Assembly: GCA_963811055.1 (NCBI GenBank)
Contig: CAWEPQ010000019.1
Coordinates: 310,001 to 374,000, forward strand
Direction: 5' to 3'
DNA length: 64,000 bases
Source: JACVRW01 sp963811055
GTDB lineage: Bacteria > Actinomycetota > Thermoleophilia > Solirubrobacterales > Thermoleophilaceae
The notes beneath the pieces are model-generated. The model searched no databases, was not told where the DNA came from, and saw nothing but the letters and a program-made list of their open reading frames with translations. Below are positions 7,507-16,804 of the stretch, piece after piece. The first letter of the stretch is position 1. The number at the start of each line of letters is the position of its first letter. Position numbers and translations under genes: made by a program.

Positions 7507-8679
7507 ATGAGAAAGAGCTTCTGGGTTCCAATAACCCTGGCCCTCGCGGCCTACCTCGTGCTCCCGCTCCCGGGCGCCACAGCGCCCCTGTCGAAGCGCA
7601 TCGACGAGAAGCGCGCCCAGCTCGACCAGACCAAGCACAAGGAGGGCGTGCTCACCACCACGATCCAGAGCTACTCGAATCGCATCGAGGGGCTCAAGGG
7701 CGAGATCTCGGCCACCGAGACCCGCCTCGGCCGGGTGCAGCGGAGCCTGGATGACCAGAAGAACGAGCTGCTCGAGGTGCGCGACCGGCTTGAGGGCGCC
7801 CGCGACCGTCTCGAGCGGCTGCGCACCGAGCTGGCCACGGCCCGCCGGGTGCTGGCTGCCCGGCTGGTGGAGATCTACAAGGCGGACGCGCCCGACGCGC
7901 TCACGGTGATCCTCGAGGCCGACGGCTTCGGCGACCTGCTCGAGCGGGCCGAGTTCCTCGACCGCATCTCGGATCAGGACCGCGAGATCACGGACGAGGT
8001 GAGGGGCCTTCGCGACCATGCCGAGAAGCAGGCGGACCAGCTGGCGAGCCTCGAGCACCGCGAGCAGCTCGCCGCCGAGCGCATCCTGCGCGAGCGCGAC
8101 CAGATCGCGTCGGTGCAGGAGCAGCTCGTGTCGTCGCGCAGCCAGCTCGCCTCCGCGCGGAACGACCGGCGCGGGGCACTCGCCCAGGTGCGGGACAGCA
8201 AGCACGAGCTCGAGGGCGACCTCGCGGCTCTCGAGGCCGAGCAGGCGCGGGTGGCCTCGGCGCTGCAGGGCGCAGGCGGCGGCAACACGTTCGCCGGACC
8301 CATCAAGCAGGGCAGCGGGCAGCTGATCTGGCCGGTGAACGGCCCCGTGGTCTCCCCGTTCGGGACGCGCTGGGGACGCCTTCACGCGGGCCTCGACATC
8401 GCCGTGCCCGCCGGCACGCCGATCCGGGCGGCCGACTCGGGCCGCGTGGTGCTGATGGGCTGGGTGGGCGGCTACGGGAACTACACCTGCATCCAGCACA
8501 CCTCCTCGCTCTCCACCTGTTACGCGCACCAGTCGAGCTTTGGCACGTCCAACGGCGCTGCCGTGAGCCAGGGCCAGGTGATCGGCTCGGTGGGCTGCAC
8601 CGGCCACTGCTTCGGGGACCACCTCCACTTCGAGACCCGTGTGAACGGGTCGCCGGTGGACCCCATGGGCTACCTGTAG
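7507..8679 (+). CDS. Secreted M23 (LytM) peptidoglycan endopeptidase with coiled coil
   Basis: 390 aa from ATG 7507 (MRKSFWVPITLALAAYLVLPL). A signal peptide or anchor covers residues 1-28. A long charged coiled coil runs from about 30 to 230 (KRIDEKRAQLDQ onward). A C-terminal M23 domain carries HAGLDIA, the GxGNY strand, YAHQ and HLHFE zinc/active-site motifs. This matches EnvC/NlpD- or RipA-like wall hydrolases that cut peptide cross-links or activate other hydrolases during division. The HLHFE motif is intact, so it is probably active. Four cysteines near the active site (YTCIQH, STCYAH, GCTGHC) may form disulfides. Expression is predicted to be under the c-di-AMP riboswitch just upstream. 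Confidence 0.9.
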   Translation: MRKSFWVPITLALAAYLVLPLPGATAPLSKRIDEKRAQLDQTKHKEGVLTTTIQSYSNRIEGLKGEISATETRLGRVQRSLDDQKNELLEVRDRLEGARDRLERLRTELATARRVLAARLVEIYKADAPDALTVILEADGFGDLLERAEFLDRISDQDREITDEVRGLRDHAEKQADQLASLEHREQLAAERILRERDQIASVQEQLVSSRSQLASARNDRRGALAQVRDSKHELEGDLAALEAEQARVASALQGAGGGNTFAGPIKQGSGQLIWPVNGPVVSPFGTRWGRLHAGLDIAVPAGTPIRAADSGRVVLMGWVGGYGNYTCIQHTSSLSTCYAHQSSFGTSNGAAVSQGQVIGSVGCTGHCFGDHLHFETRVNGSPVDPMGYL

Positions 8680-8698
8680 CCCCGGTCCCCGAGCGGCG

Positions 8699-10427
8699 CT
8701 AGTAGCGCCTGAAGCGGCCCAGCCGCTTGATCGCGCAGTTGGCGTTGCTGTCGCAGACGGCGGTGGCGATCGCGTTGGTCTGGCTGCCCTTGAGGCGCAC
8801 CAGGTGACGGATCGGCCGGTTGCGGCGCAGCGCCACGTCGAAGTTCCTGCCGCCGTCGCGCGAGACCAGGATCGAGTACCTCACGTGCCCGGCCAGCTCG
8901 CGGCCGGCGCGGGTGTGGTCGCGCGCGCGGGCGATGCGAACCGCCACGCGCGAGCCGTCGCGCCGGTGCGCGCTGCCGCGCCTGGGGGGCGCGGTCAGGT
9001 CGTAGACGCGAGCCAGGGCCACCGCCGCGCCCCCGTCCACCAAGCCGGCGCCGGTGTACTCGTTCCAGGACCTGGTGCCGACCGTCTGGTGGGCTGTGCG
9101 CGTGAGCACGTGGGCCACCTGCTCGGAGGCGAGCCGCGGCTGCACCTGCCACACGAGCGCGGCCAGACCGGAGACGAGCGGTGCCGCGAAGCTCGTGCCC
9201 TCGCCGTAGCCGAAGCGCACGGCGCCCTGTGAGAACAGCCGCGAGCAGGAGAGCGGGTCGTCCCATTCCTCGGCGCCGCCCGACGGCAGGATGGAGAACA
9301 CGCCGAGCTCGCACCCGGAGGCACCGGCACCCGGGGCGGCGATGCTCACATAGTCGTTGTGGGTGGAGAACTCGGTGCGCCCGCCGCCCGGCGTGGTGGC
9401 GCTGACCGACAGGCCCACGCCACGGCGCCCGCGCGGGCCGCCCACCGCCGCCGCCGGGAACTCGAGCGGGTTTCCGCTCTGCCCGTTGTTGCCCGACGCG
9501 GCCACGGGGAGCACGTCGTTGTAGAAGGCGGTCGCGAGCGCGCGCGCCTGGCTCAGCGAGAAGCCCGGGCCGGCCAGGCTGAGGTTCATCACGTCAGCGC
9601 CGCGGGCCACCGCGGCCTCGATCGACCGGGCGAGGGCGGTCACGGTGAGCGAGCCGCTGCGGGAGGCCCGGATCACCAGCAGCCTCGTGTTGCCGGCCAC
9701 GCCCTTGCCGCCGATGCCGTTGCCGTCCACGGCGGCGATCAGCCCGGCCACGAACGTGCCGTGCCCGGCGTGGTCCGTCACTCCCGCCCGGCGCGAGTGG
9801 ATGTCATAGGTGCGCGCGATGCGGCCCGCCAGCTCCGGGTGGCGCACGTCCACGCCGGTGTCCACCACCGCCACGATCCGCCGCGAGCCGCCGCCGGCGG
9901 CGGCCAGGGCCGCGGCCGCGCCCACCTCGTCGTAGGCCCACGTGTACTTGATCCCCGAGCCGCCGGGCGTCGTGTCCACGCTGTCGAAGGGATCGGCGGC
10001 CACGCGGAGATCGCGGTCGCGCTCCACGTACGCCACCCGTGGGTCAGCACCGAGTGAGCGCGCCAGCACGCGGCCTGACGGAGCGGTGGCGGCGAGCACC
10101 CCGCTCAGCCTGAACACCTCCGGCCTCGCCCCGAGACGGGCGAGCGCGCGGGCGAGCGACGGCACCGCGGCGTGGGTACTCGCGCCCACGAGCACCCGAA
10201 CGGGTCCTTCGGTACGGGCGATCGCCGCCAGCTCGCCGGTCGACGCCGCGGACACGTCCCGGCCGCCCGGCAACGGAAGTGGGAGCGCCGCGGTGCCGGC
10301 GGCGCGGGCGTCGAGCCGCGCCAGGTCGCGCAGCGCGGCCTGGTCGACCACATCGCCCAGCGCACGCGGGCGCGGCGACCATGGCGAGGGCCGCGCAGAA
10401 GAGGGTTGCGAGCAGGGCTCTGGGCAT
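8699..10427 (-). CDS. Secreted S8 subtilisin-like serine protease, frameshifted
   Basis: The catalytic triad is complete: Asp in VVDTGVDVRHPEL, His in DHAGHGTFVAG, Ser in GEGTSFAAPLVSG. An N-terminal inhibitor-like prodomain precedes it and a short beta-rich tail follows. The frame with the catalytic domain has no good start, but another frame supplies a clear signal peptide, MPRALLATLFCAALAMVAA from ATG 10427. One extra base near 10364 separates them; removing it gives a signal peptide ending APA followed by LGDVVDQAALRDL. A TACCAT box at 10440-10435 lies 7 bases before this ATG and supports the start. Corrected length is about 575 aa. The stop faces the M23 gene 19 bases away. Confidence 0.85.
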
Positions 10428-10434
10428 CCGAGTG

Positions 10435-10440
10435 ATGGTA
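10435..10440 (-). promoter_or_regulatory. -10 box of the S8 protease gene (leaderless)
   Basis: TACCAT on the minus strand followed by 7 bases and ATG 10427. It overlaps the region of the divergent lgt promoter (TAGGGT 10451-10456). Confidence 0.45.
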
Positions 10441-10450
10441 CGGGTGACGC

Positions 10451-10456
10451 TAGGGT
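10451..10456 (+). promoter_or_regulatory. -10 box of lgt (leaderless)
   Basis: TAGGGT followed by 8 bases and GTG 10465. It favours GTG 10465 over ATG 10435 as the lgt start. Confidence 0.45.
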
Positions 10457-10464
10457 GCGTTCCG

Positions 10465-11217
10465 GTGCTACCCGAGATCCACATCGGTCCGCTCGAGCTC
10501 CAGACCTTCGGGATCGCCTTCGCACTCTCCTTCGTTGCCTCCGGGTTAACGATGGCGCGGCGGTTCAAGGAAACCGGTCAGCCGACGGACTGGGTCTACG
10601 AGATGGTCTTCGCGGCCCTGATCGGCGGTCTCGTCGGTTCGCGGATCGACTACCTGATCCAGAACTGGGACAAGGTGTCCGACGACATCCTCGGCAACAT
10701 CTTCTCCGGTTCCGGCCTGGTGTTCTTCGGCGGTCTGTTCGGCGGTGCCATCGGGGTGATCATCTGGGCGCTCCGGCGCGGGGTGCTCAGCTGGGAGCTG
10801 GCCGACTCGGCGGCCGTGCCGATCGCGATCGGATACGTGGTCGGCCGCGTGGGCTGCCAGCTCTCGGGTGACGGGGACTACGGCACCAAGTCGGACCTGC
10901 CCTGGGCGATGGCCTATCCGGACGGCACGGTGCCCACCACGGACGAGGTGCACCCCACGCCGATCTACGAGACGCTGGCCATGGGGTTCGCCACGCTCGT
11001 GCTCTGGCACCTCCGCGACCGCTTCGCGCCCGGGGTGCTGTTCGGGATCTATCTCGTGATCGTCGGGGTGGAGCGGTTCCTGATCGAGCTGATCCGCCGC
11101 AACGACGCGGTGGTGGCCGGGCTGACCACGCCACAGCTCGTGGGTGTGGGGGTGGCGGCGCTGGGCGCCGCGATCATCCTCACGCGCCGGACCGCGCTGC
11201 GGACCGCCCCGGCATAG
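10465..11217 (+). CDS. lgt: Prolipoprotein diacylglyceryl transferase
   Basis: 250 aa from GTG 10465 (VLPEIHIGPLELQTFG). The start region, about seven membrane helices, the signature VVGRVGCQLSGDGDYG and HPTPIYE match Lgt, which attaches diacylglycerol to the lipobox Cys of prolipoproteins in the cytoplasmic membrane. Its signature reads GRVGCQLSGD where many Lgt have GRxGNFxNxE; this is a common actinobacterial variant by my recollection. An in-frame ATG at 10435 is possible, but TAGGGT at 10451-10456 would place transcription start right at GTG 10465. The 3' end overlaps the minus-strand ABC permease gene by 38 bases. Confidence 0.9.
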   Translation: MLPEIHIGPLELQTFGIAFALSFVASGLTMARRFKETGQPTDWVYEMVFAALIGGLVGSRIDYLIQNWDKVSDDILGNIFSGSGLVFFGGLFGGAIGVIIWALRRGVLSWELADSAAVPIAIGYVVGRVGCQLSGDGDYGTKSDLPWAMAYPDGTVPTTDEVHPTPIYETLAMGFATLVLWHLRDRFAPGVLFGIYLVIVGVERFLIELIRRNDAVVAGLTTPQLVGVGVAALGAAIILTRRTALRTAPA

Positions 11218-12016
11218 CCACGCTGCCGAGGGCCGCCGCCAGGCACAGGGTCAGCGCCACCGTGGCCCCGGCGGCCAGGTCCGCGTGGTGCGACACGTAG
11301 ATCCCCACCACGCCGCCCGCTACCCCCACGGCGGCGCCGGCCACGATCGCGCGGCCCGCGGAGCCGGCCCGGTGCCGCACCGCGAGGGCGGGCGCCACCA
11401 GCACCGCGAGCGAGAGCAGCGCCCCGAGGCCCTGCACGGCCACCGCCACGGCGGCTGCCACCAGCCCGAGCAGCGCCAGGCGCAGCAGCCGGGGCCGGAG
11501 GCCGAGCGCGGCGGCGCCCTCGCCGTCGAAGGCCATGGCGGCGAGTGGGCGGTGGAGCACGAACAGCAGGAGCCCGCCGGTGGCCGCGAGCACGCCGGCG
11601 GCCACCAGGTCCGAGTCGGACACCCCGAGCGGGTCACCGAAGAGCAGCTCCTCCAGGCGCTGGGGCGAGTCGGGCGTGAGCGCCAGCAGCGCCCCGAGCC
11701 CCACCAGCCCGGTGACCACGACGCCGGTGCCGGCCTCCGGGCCGATGCGCGGATCGCGCGCCGCCACGCTGATCAGCACCGCGGCGACGATCACGCCGCC
11801 CGCGGCGCCGAGCAGGAGCGGAGCGCCGGCCAGCGCGGCGAGCACGAGGCCCGGGAGCAACCCGTGGGACAGCGACTCGGCGGCGTAGGCCAGCCGCTCG
11901 ACCACCACCCAGAAGCCGAGCCCGCCGCACACCGCGCCGAGCAGCGCCACCTCGAGCAGCGCGCGCCGGTCGATGCCGGAGCGCAGCGGATCGAGCAACG
12001 GGTCCAGGAAGTCCAT
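11180..12016 (-). CDS. ABC-3 family metal-ion permease (Zn/Mn), second copy
   Basis: 278 aa from ATG 12016, with eight to nine membrane helices of the ZnuB/MntB (ABC-3) type: YAAESLSHGLLPGLV near residues 45-60 and GLGALLSLAVLVAPALAVR near 205-225 are characteristic. It is the last gene of a three-gene permease-ATPase-permease set and starts 2 bases after the ATPase stop. Two different permeases suggest a heterodimeric channel. No substrate-binding protein is encoded beside it, so the periplasmic or lipoprotein component must lie elsewhere. Confidence 0.85.
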   Translation of the reverse strand: MDFLDPLLDPLRSGIDRRALLEVALLGAVCGGLGFWVVVERLAYAAESLSHGLLPGLVLAALAGAPLLLGAAGGVIVAAVLISVAARDPRIGPEAGTGVVVTGLVGLGALLALTPDSPQRLEELLFGDPLGVSDSDLVAAGVLAATGGLLLFVLHRPLAAMAFDGEGAAALGLRPRLLRLALLGLVAAAVAVAVQGLGALLSLAVLVAPALAVRHRAGSAGRAIVAGAAVGVAGGVVGIYVSHHADLAAGATVALTLCLAAALGSVAMPGRSAARSGA

Positions 12017-12018
12017 GG

Positions 12019-12768
12019 TCAGTGATGGTGGTGCTGGACGGTCACGATGCGGTCGCGGCCGGCGTCGTCGAGCACGATCAGCTCCTGCCCGTAGGTGGCC
12101 TCGAGCGTCTCCCTGCCCAGCACCTCGGTGGGCGGGCCGAACGCCACCTGGCGCCCGTTGAGGCAGAGCACGCTGTCGAAGGAGCGGGCGCTGCCCACGT
12201 CGTGCGTGGACACGAGCAGCGTGCGGCCCTCGTCGCGCAGCGTCTGGAAGACGGACGAGATCAGCTCGGCGCTGGCGGGGTCCACGCCCGCCAGCGGCTC
12301 GTCGAGCAGGAGCACCCGCGCGTCCATCACCAGCGAGCGCGCGAGCAGCGCCCGCCGGCGCTCGCCTCCGGACAGCTCGCCGAAGGGCACCCGCATGCGG
12401 TCCGCGAGGCCCACGCGCCCGAGCGCCCGCTCGGCGCGCTCCCGCGCCTCGCGCCGCGGCGGCCGCCACCAGGCTCCGGCCGCGAGGGTGCCCATGAGCG
12501 CCACGTCCACGGCGCTCACCGGAAAGTCGAGCCGCGTGCGCTCGGTCTGCGCCAGGTACGCCGGCCGGCCGGCGATCTCGACCGTGCCGGCGGCCGGGCG
12601 CAGCTCGCCGAGCAGCGCCCTGAAGAGCGTGGTCTTGCCGCCGCCGTTGGGGCCGAGCACGCAGATCGACTGCCCGGCGCCGGCTGCGAAGGTCACCTCT
12701 CGGAGGGCCGGCGCGCCGGGGCCATAGCCGGCCGACAGGCCCTCGACCGTCACGAGCCTCTCGCTCAT
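12019..12768 (-). CDS. Metal-ion ABC transporter ATPase
   Basis: 249 aa with Walker A GPNGGGKTT (residues about 39-47), the Q-loop in AYLAQTERTRLDFPVSAVDV, signature LSGGERRRALLARSL, Walker B VLLLDEPLAGVD and the switch His in VSTHDVGSA. The Q-loop style (RLDFPVSAVDVALMG) is typical of Zn/Mn importer ATPases. It ends in four histidines (VQHHHH), which could bind zinc. ATG 12768 overlaps the stop of the first permease (ATGA), so the subunits are translationally coupled. It supplies the energy for metal import. Confidence 0.9.
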   Translation of the reverse strand: MSERLVTVEGLSAGYGPGAPALREVTFAAGAGQSICVLGPNGGGKTTLFRALLGELRPAAGTVEIAGRPAYLAQTERTRLDFPVSAVDVALMGTLAAGAWWRPPRREARERAERALGRVGLADRMRVPFGELSGGERRRALLARSLVMDARVLLLDEPLAGVDPASAELISSVFQTLRDEGRTLLVSTHDVGSARSFDSVLCLNGRQVAFGPPTEVLGRETLEATYGQELIVLDDAGRDRIVTVQHHHH

Positions 12769-13598
12769 GACGGCACGACCGCGGGGCGGCGGGCGCTCAG
12801 GCCGGTGGCGATCGCGACAGCGCCGTACACGGTGGCGCCCAGCACGGCGATCGGCGGGCCGGGCGGGGCGTCGAGCCAGTAGGCGAGGTAGAGACCCACG
12901 CTCGCCTCCGCCACGGCCAGCCCCACCGCCCAGACAAGCAGCGCGGGCACGCTCCGCGCGATCAGGCGCGCCGCCGCGGCGGGCAGCACGAACACGGCCC
13001 CCACGAGCAGGGCTCCCACGGCCGGAATCGCGGCCACCGCCGCGAGCGCCACGAGTCCGAGCAGCGCCAGATCGACGCGTGTGGCGGGCAGTCCGAGGGC
13101 CGGGGCGGACTCCGGGTCGAACCCGATCGCGGTCCAGGCGCGTCCCAGCGTGAGGCTCGCGGCCAGCGCCACGAGCGCGCAGACGCCCGCCAGCACGAGG
13201 TCGGATCCGTCCAGGCCGAGGAGGGTGCCGAACAGCAGGCGGTCCACGCTTGCGCCCGACTCGAAAACGTCGCTGGCCAGGATCACCCCCAGGCCCAGCG
13301 CCGCCACGAGCAAAAGCGCGGTGGCGGCCTCGGAGTCCCGGCCCGCCCGGCGCACGCCACCAACGCCGCCGGCGTACCCGAGCGCGACCGCCAGCGCCAG
13401 GAGGGAGGCGCTCACGCCGGTGGCGTCGGCGGTCACGAGCCCCGGGAACGTGGCGGATCCCACCGCATGGGAGAAGAAGGCCAGCCGTCTCAGCACGATC
13501 CAGGCGCCCACGAGGCCCCCGGCGAGCGCGAGCAGGACGACCTCGATGAGCGCCTCGCGCAGGAACGGCAGCTCGAAGAGGTCCGCCGGCGAGGGCAC
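12765..13598 (-). CDS. ABC-3 family metal-ion permease (Zn/Mn), first copy
   Basis: 277 aa from GTG 13598 (MPSPADLFELPFLREAL). Residues 15-35 form the first helix; FFSHAVGSATFPGLV near 40-55 and AIPAVGALLVGAVFVLPAAAA near 185-205 are the ABC-3 family signatures. It is the first gene of the operon. A TAGGCT -10 box sits 7 bases before GTG 13598, directly next to a Zur/Fur-like inverted repeat, which implies repression by a metal-sensing Fur-family protein, most likely Zur. Identification of the metal as zinc rests on that box and the family, not on a binding-site residue. Confidence 0.85.
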   Translation of the reverse strand: MPSPADLFELPFLREALIEVVLLALAGGLVGAWIVLRRLAFFSHAVGSATFPGLVTADATGVSASLLALAVALGYAGGVGGVRRAGRDSEAATALLLVAALGLGVILASDVFESGASVDRLLFGTLLGLDGSDLVLAGVCALVALAASLTLGRAWTAIGFDPESAPALGLPATRVDLALLGLVALAAVAAIPAVGALLVGAVFVLPAAAARLIARSVPALLVWAVGLAVAEASVGLYLAYWLDAPPGPPIAVLGATVYGAVAIATGLSARRPAVVPS

Positions 13599-13605
13599 GG
13601 CCCTG

Positions 13606-13629
13606 AGCCTAAACGAGAATCGTTCTCAA
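13606..13629 (-). promoter_or_regulatory. Zur/Fur-type operator and -10 box of the metal ABC operon
   Basis: The sequence GAGAATCGTTCTC (13615-13627) has perfect 5-bp arms, GAGAA and TTCTC, and resembles the Fur/Zur core GATAATGATTATC. On the minus strand it abuts TAGGCT (13611-13606), which lies 7 bases from the GTG start. A repressor bound here would cover the promoter. It also overlaps the stop codon of the upstream hydrolase gene. Confidence 0.7.
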
Positions 13630-14336
13630 TACGGCGCGGCGCCCGCCGCCTTGCGCACGAACCGGCGCGACACCGCCTGGAGCTCCATGTCGTGCTGCAG
13701 CGAGCGGTGGTGGCCACCCGGCAGCACGAGCAGGCGCTTGGGCTCGTGGGCCGCCGCGAACAGCTCCTCGCTCACGGTGTACGGCACCTGCTCGTCCCCG
13801 CGGGCATGCAGGAGCAGCAGTCCCGTGGCGGGCCCGAGCTTCCCGGCGGCGGCGAATACGTCGAGCGACCGGAGCCACCTCTCGGTGGCCGCGACGTCGC
13901 AGCGAAAGCGCGCGGGCCCGTCCGCGCGGAGCGCGCGCACGAGGAGCTCCTCGGTGGCCGGGCAGATGGCCACCACCGCGCAGAGGTCCGGGTCGCGAGC
14001 CGCCGCATGGATGGCCGTGAACCCGCCCATGCTCGATCCGCGCAGCGCCACGCGCGGCGCGTGCGCTCGGAGGAGCTCGACCATCCCGAGCGCGTCGTCG
14101 AGTGCGCCCGGGCCGAACTCGCCCTCCGAGCGGCCGTGGCCGCGCGCGTCGTAGGCCAGCGCGGCCAGGCCCTCGTCGCGGCATCCACGCGCGAAGTCGA
14201 AGTGACTCTCCTTCGCCGAGCCGGCGCCGTGGAGGACCACGACCCCCGCCTCGGGCTCGTCCTCGGGGAGGAAGAGCGCGTAGGAAAGGCCGTCGCTCGT
14301 GCCCAGCTCGGGCGGGGCGGGCGCGGCGTGCTTCAT
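13626..14336 (-). CDS. Alpha/beta hydrolase
   Basis: 236 aa. The oxyanion strand is VVVLHGAGSAKESH; the nucleophile Ser is in LRGSSMGGFTAIHAA near residue 100; the acid Asp is in LHARGDEQVPY; and the catalytic His is in LPGGHHRSLQHD. The AYDARGHGRSEG stretch is typical of esterases/lipases of the dienelactone hydrolase and BAAT superfamily. The substrate is unknown. The gene diverges from lysA, with start codons 14 bases apart. The stop overlaps the Zur-like box of the metal transporter, so readthrough into that operon is possible, but a linked function is not implied. Confidence 0.8.
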   Translation of the reverse strand: MKHAAPAPPELGTSDGLSYALFLPEDEPEAGVVVLHGAGSAKESHFDFARGCRDEGLAALAYDARGHGRSEGEFGPGALDDALGMVELLRAHAPRVALRGSSMGGFTAIHAAARDPDLCAVVAICPATEELLVRALRADGPARFRCDVAATERWLRSLDVFAAAGKLGPATGLLLLHARGDEQVPYTVSEELFAAAHEPKRLLVLPGGHHRSLQHDMELQAVSRRFVRKAAGAAPY

Positions 14337-14350
14337 AATCGCCGCCGATC

Positions 14351-15583
14351 ATGGCAGCCGTGGCCCTATCCCATGTCTATCCGCTCGGCTCGCGGCTGAA
14401 CGAGGCCGGCAACCTCGAGGTCGGGGGCTGCGACCTGGCCGACGTGGGGCGCGAGTTCGGCACTCCGGCGTACGTGTACGCGGAGGACGACATGCGCGCT
14501 CGCGCCCGTGCCTACGTGGAGGCGTTCGCGGCGCGAACGGACAGCTTCGAGGTCATATACGCCGCCAAGGCGTTCCCGTGCACCGCGGCGTTCCGCCTCA
14601 TGGCGGAGCAGGGTCTCTCGTGCGACGTGGCCTCCGCCGGCGAGCTTCACCTCGCGCTCGCGGGCGGATTCGACCCCGCGCGGGTCTACATGCACGGCAA
14701 CAACAAGACGCAGGAGGAGCTTGACTACGCGCGCGAGCGCGGTGTCGGCCACATCGTTGTCGACTCGTTCGACGAGATCGACCGCCTGGACGGCAGCGGG
14801 CAGCGGGTGCTCATCCGGGTGACCCCCGGCATCAAGGCGAGCACCCACTCCTACATCCAGACCGGCCAGGCCGACTCCAAGTTCGGCTTCCCGCTCGCCG
14901 ACGTTCCGCGGGCGGTCGAGCGCTGCGCCGAGGCCGGGCTCGAGCTGCGCGGGCTGCACGCGCACATCGGGTCCCAGGTGTTCGAGCTCGAGGCGTTCGA
15001 GGCGGTGGCCGACGTGCTGCGCGGGCTCGGCGAGTGGCCGCTGCTCAATCTCGGAGGCGGCCTGGGGATTGCCTACACCGCCGACGACGAGCCGCCGAGC
15101 ATCGAGGCCTACGTGGAGGCGCTGCTGCGCCATGTGCCGCCCGGGGTGAAGGTGCTCTGCGAGCCGGGCCGCTCGCTGGTGGGCAACGCCGGCGTGACCG
15201 TCTACACGGTGGGCACCGTCAAGCGCGTGCCCGGCGTGCGCACCTGGGCGGCGGTGGACGGCGGCATGTCGGACAACCTGCGCCCGATGCTCTACGACGC
15301 CCGCTACGAGGCGGAGATCGTCGGCCGCTTCGGAGGCTCGGAGGTCTGCACGGTGGCCGGCATGCACTGCGAGTCGGGCGACGTGCTCGTCCGTGACGTC
15401 CCACTCGACGATCCGCGTCCGGGAGACCTGCTCGTGATTCCCGCCACGGGCGCCTACGGCTACTCGATGGCCAACAACTACAACGCGGTGCGCCGCCCGC
15501 CCGTGGTCTTCTGCAAGGACGGCAACGCGCGCCTGGTGGTACGGCGCGAGACCTTCGACGATCTGACCCTTCGTGACGTCTGA
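14351..15583 (+). CDS. lysA: Diaminopimelate decarboxylase
   Basis: 410 aa. Converts meso-diaminopimelate to lysine with PLP. The PLP Lys is in VIYAAKAF near residue 73; HIGSQV and LNLGGGLGI bind the cofactor phosphate; GMHCESGD carries the active-site Cys from the partner subunit; and GAYGYSMANNYN closes the C-terminal barrel. Full family length with no gaps. ATG 14351 is preceded by CATAAT at 14334-14339. It is the first gene of an aspartate-family operon and overlaps hom by 11 bases. Confidence 0.95.
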   Translation: MAAVALSHVYPLGSRLNEAGNLEVGGCDLADVGREFGTPAYVYAEDDMRARARAYVEAFAARTDSFEVIYAAKAFPCTAAFRLMAEQGLSCDVASAGELHLALAGGFDPARVYMHGNNKTQEELDYARERGVGHIVVDSFDEIDRLDGSGQRVLIRVTPGIKASTHSYIQTGQADSKFGFPLADVPRAVERCAEAGLELRGLHAHIGSQVFELEAFEAVADVLRGLGEWPLLNLGGGLGIAYTADDEPPSIEAYVEALLRHVPPGVKVLCEPGRSLVGNAGVTVYTVGTVKRVPGVRTWAAVDGGMSDNLRPMLYDARYEAEIVGRFGGSEVCTVAGMHCESGDVLVRDVPLDDPRPGDLLVIPATGAYGYSMANNYNAVRRPPVVFCKDGNARLVVRRETFDDLTLRDV

Positions 15584-16802
15584 GGGCCCGTTCCGGGTCG
15601 CGCTGCTCGGTCACGGCACGGTGGGCGCGGCCTTCCACGAGCTGCTCGACTCGCGTGCGGACGCGATCGCGGCAGAGGCCGGCCGGCGCCCCGAGGTGGT
15701 GGGCGTGCTCACGCGCAGCCGCGGCGACTTCGACGACCTGCTCGAGCGCAGCGACCTCGTGGTGGAGCTGATCGGCGGTACCGAGCCCGCGTGCGAGTAC
15801 GTCCTGCGCGCCCTGAAGGCCGGGCGTCACGTGGTTACCGCCAACAAGCAGCTGCTCTCCCAGTTCGGCGAGGAGATCTTCGACGCCGCGCGCGAGAACC
15901 AGGTGCAGCTGCGCTTCGAGGCCGCCGTCGCGGGCGTGGTGCCGGCCATCCGGGTCATGTCGGAGACGCTCGCGGCCGCCCACATCGAGCGCGTCCACGG
16001 GATCGTGAACGGCACCACCAACTACATCCTCACCGAAATGGCGCGCACCGGGGCGTCGTACGAGGAGGCCCTGCGCGAGGCCCAGGAGCTCGGTTACGCG
16101 GAGGCCGACCCGACCGAGGACGTGAACGGCAAGGACGCCGCGGCCAAGATGGCGATCCTTGCGCGGCTGGCCTTCAACACGGCCGTGCATCTCGACCAGG
16201 TCAGCTACGAGGGCATCGAGCAGATCACGGCGGACGACATCGCGTACGCCAAGCAGCTCGGCCTCTCGCTCAAGCTGATCGGTTCCGCGGAGCGCATCGA
16301 CAGCGGCATCGCGGTGCACGTGCATCCCGCGTTCCTCTACGCCGGCCACCCGCTGGCGTCGGTGAACGGGGCCTACAACGCGGTGACGATCGAGTCACCC
16401 GCCATCACCGAGATCACGCTGTCGGGCCCCGGAGCCGGCGGGCCCCAGACGGCTTCGGCCGTGCTGGGCGACGTGATCTCGGCGATCATCCCGCCGCCGT
16501 CGCTGCCGCCGCCGGCGGTCACGCTGCCGATCGTGACCGACGTGGCGTTCTCCTTCTACCTCCACCTGGAGGTGGCCGACCACCCGGGCGTGCTCGCCCA
16601 GGTGGCCGAGATCCTCGGGATGCAGGGCGTGTCGATCCGGTCGGTGGTGCAACACGGCCTGGGAGGCGACGCCCGGCTCGTGATGGTCATGCACCCCGTG
16701 CTCGAGTCGCGCTTCCGCGCCGCGGTGGACCTGATCTCGCGGCTCGGCTTCGTGCGCTCCCCACCACGGGTGATCCGAGTGATCGAAGAGGTGTTCGAGT
16801 AG
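15573..16802 (+). CDS. hom: Homoserine dehydrogenase with ACT domain
   Basis: 409 aa from GTG 15573. The NAD(P)-binding start is ALLGHGTVGAAF, followed by the catalytic region with VTANKQLL, GIVNGTTNYILTEM and EADPTEDVNGKDAAAKMAILA. After a proline-rich linker (IIPPPSLPPPA, about residue 310) comes an ACT domain (DHPGVLAQVAEILG), the usual site of threonine feedback inhibition. It reduces aspartate semialdehyde to homoserine. Start overlaps the end of lysA and the stop is 2 bases before thrC, so expression is coupled. Confidence 0.95.
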   Translation: MTSEGPFRVALLGHGTVGAAFHELLDSRADAIAAEAGRRPEVVGVLTRSRGDFDDLLERSDLVVELIGGTEPACEYVLRALKAGRHVVTANKQLLSQFGEEIFDAARENQVQLRFEAAVAGVVPAIRVMSETLAAAHIERVHGIVNGTTNYILTEMARTGASYEEALREAQELGYAEADPTEDVNGKDAAAKMAILARLAFNTAVHLDQVSYEGIEQITADDIAYAKQLGLSLKLIGSAERIDSGIAVHVHPAFLYAGHPLASVNGAYNAVTIESPAITEITLSGPGAGGPQTASAVLGDVISAIIPPPSLPPPAVTLPIVTDVAFSFYLHLEVADHPGVLAQVAEILGMQGVSIRSVVQHGLGGDARLVMVMHPVLESRFRAAVDLISRLGFVRSPPRVIRVIEEVFE

Positions 16803-16804
16803 CC

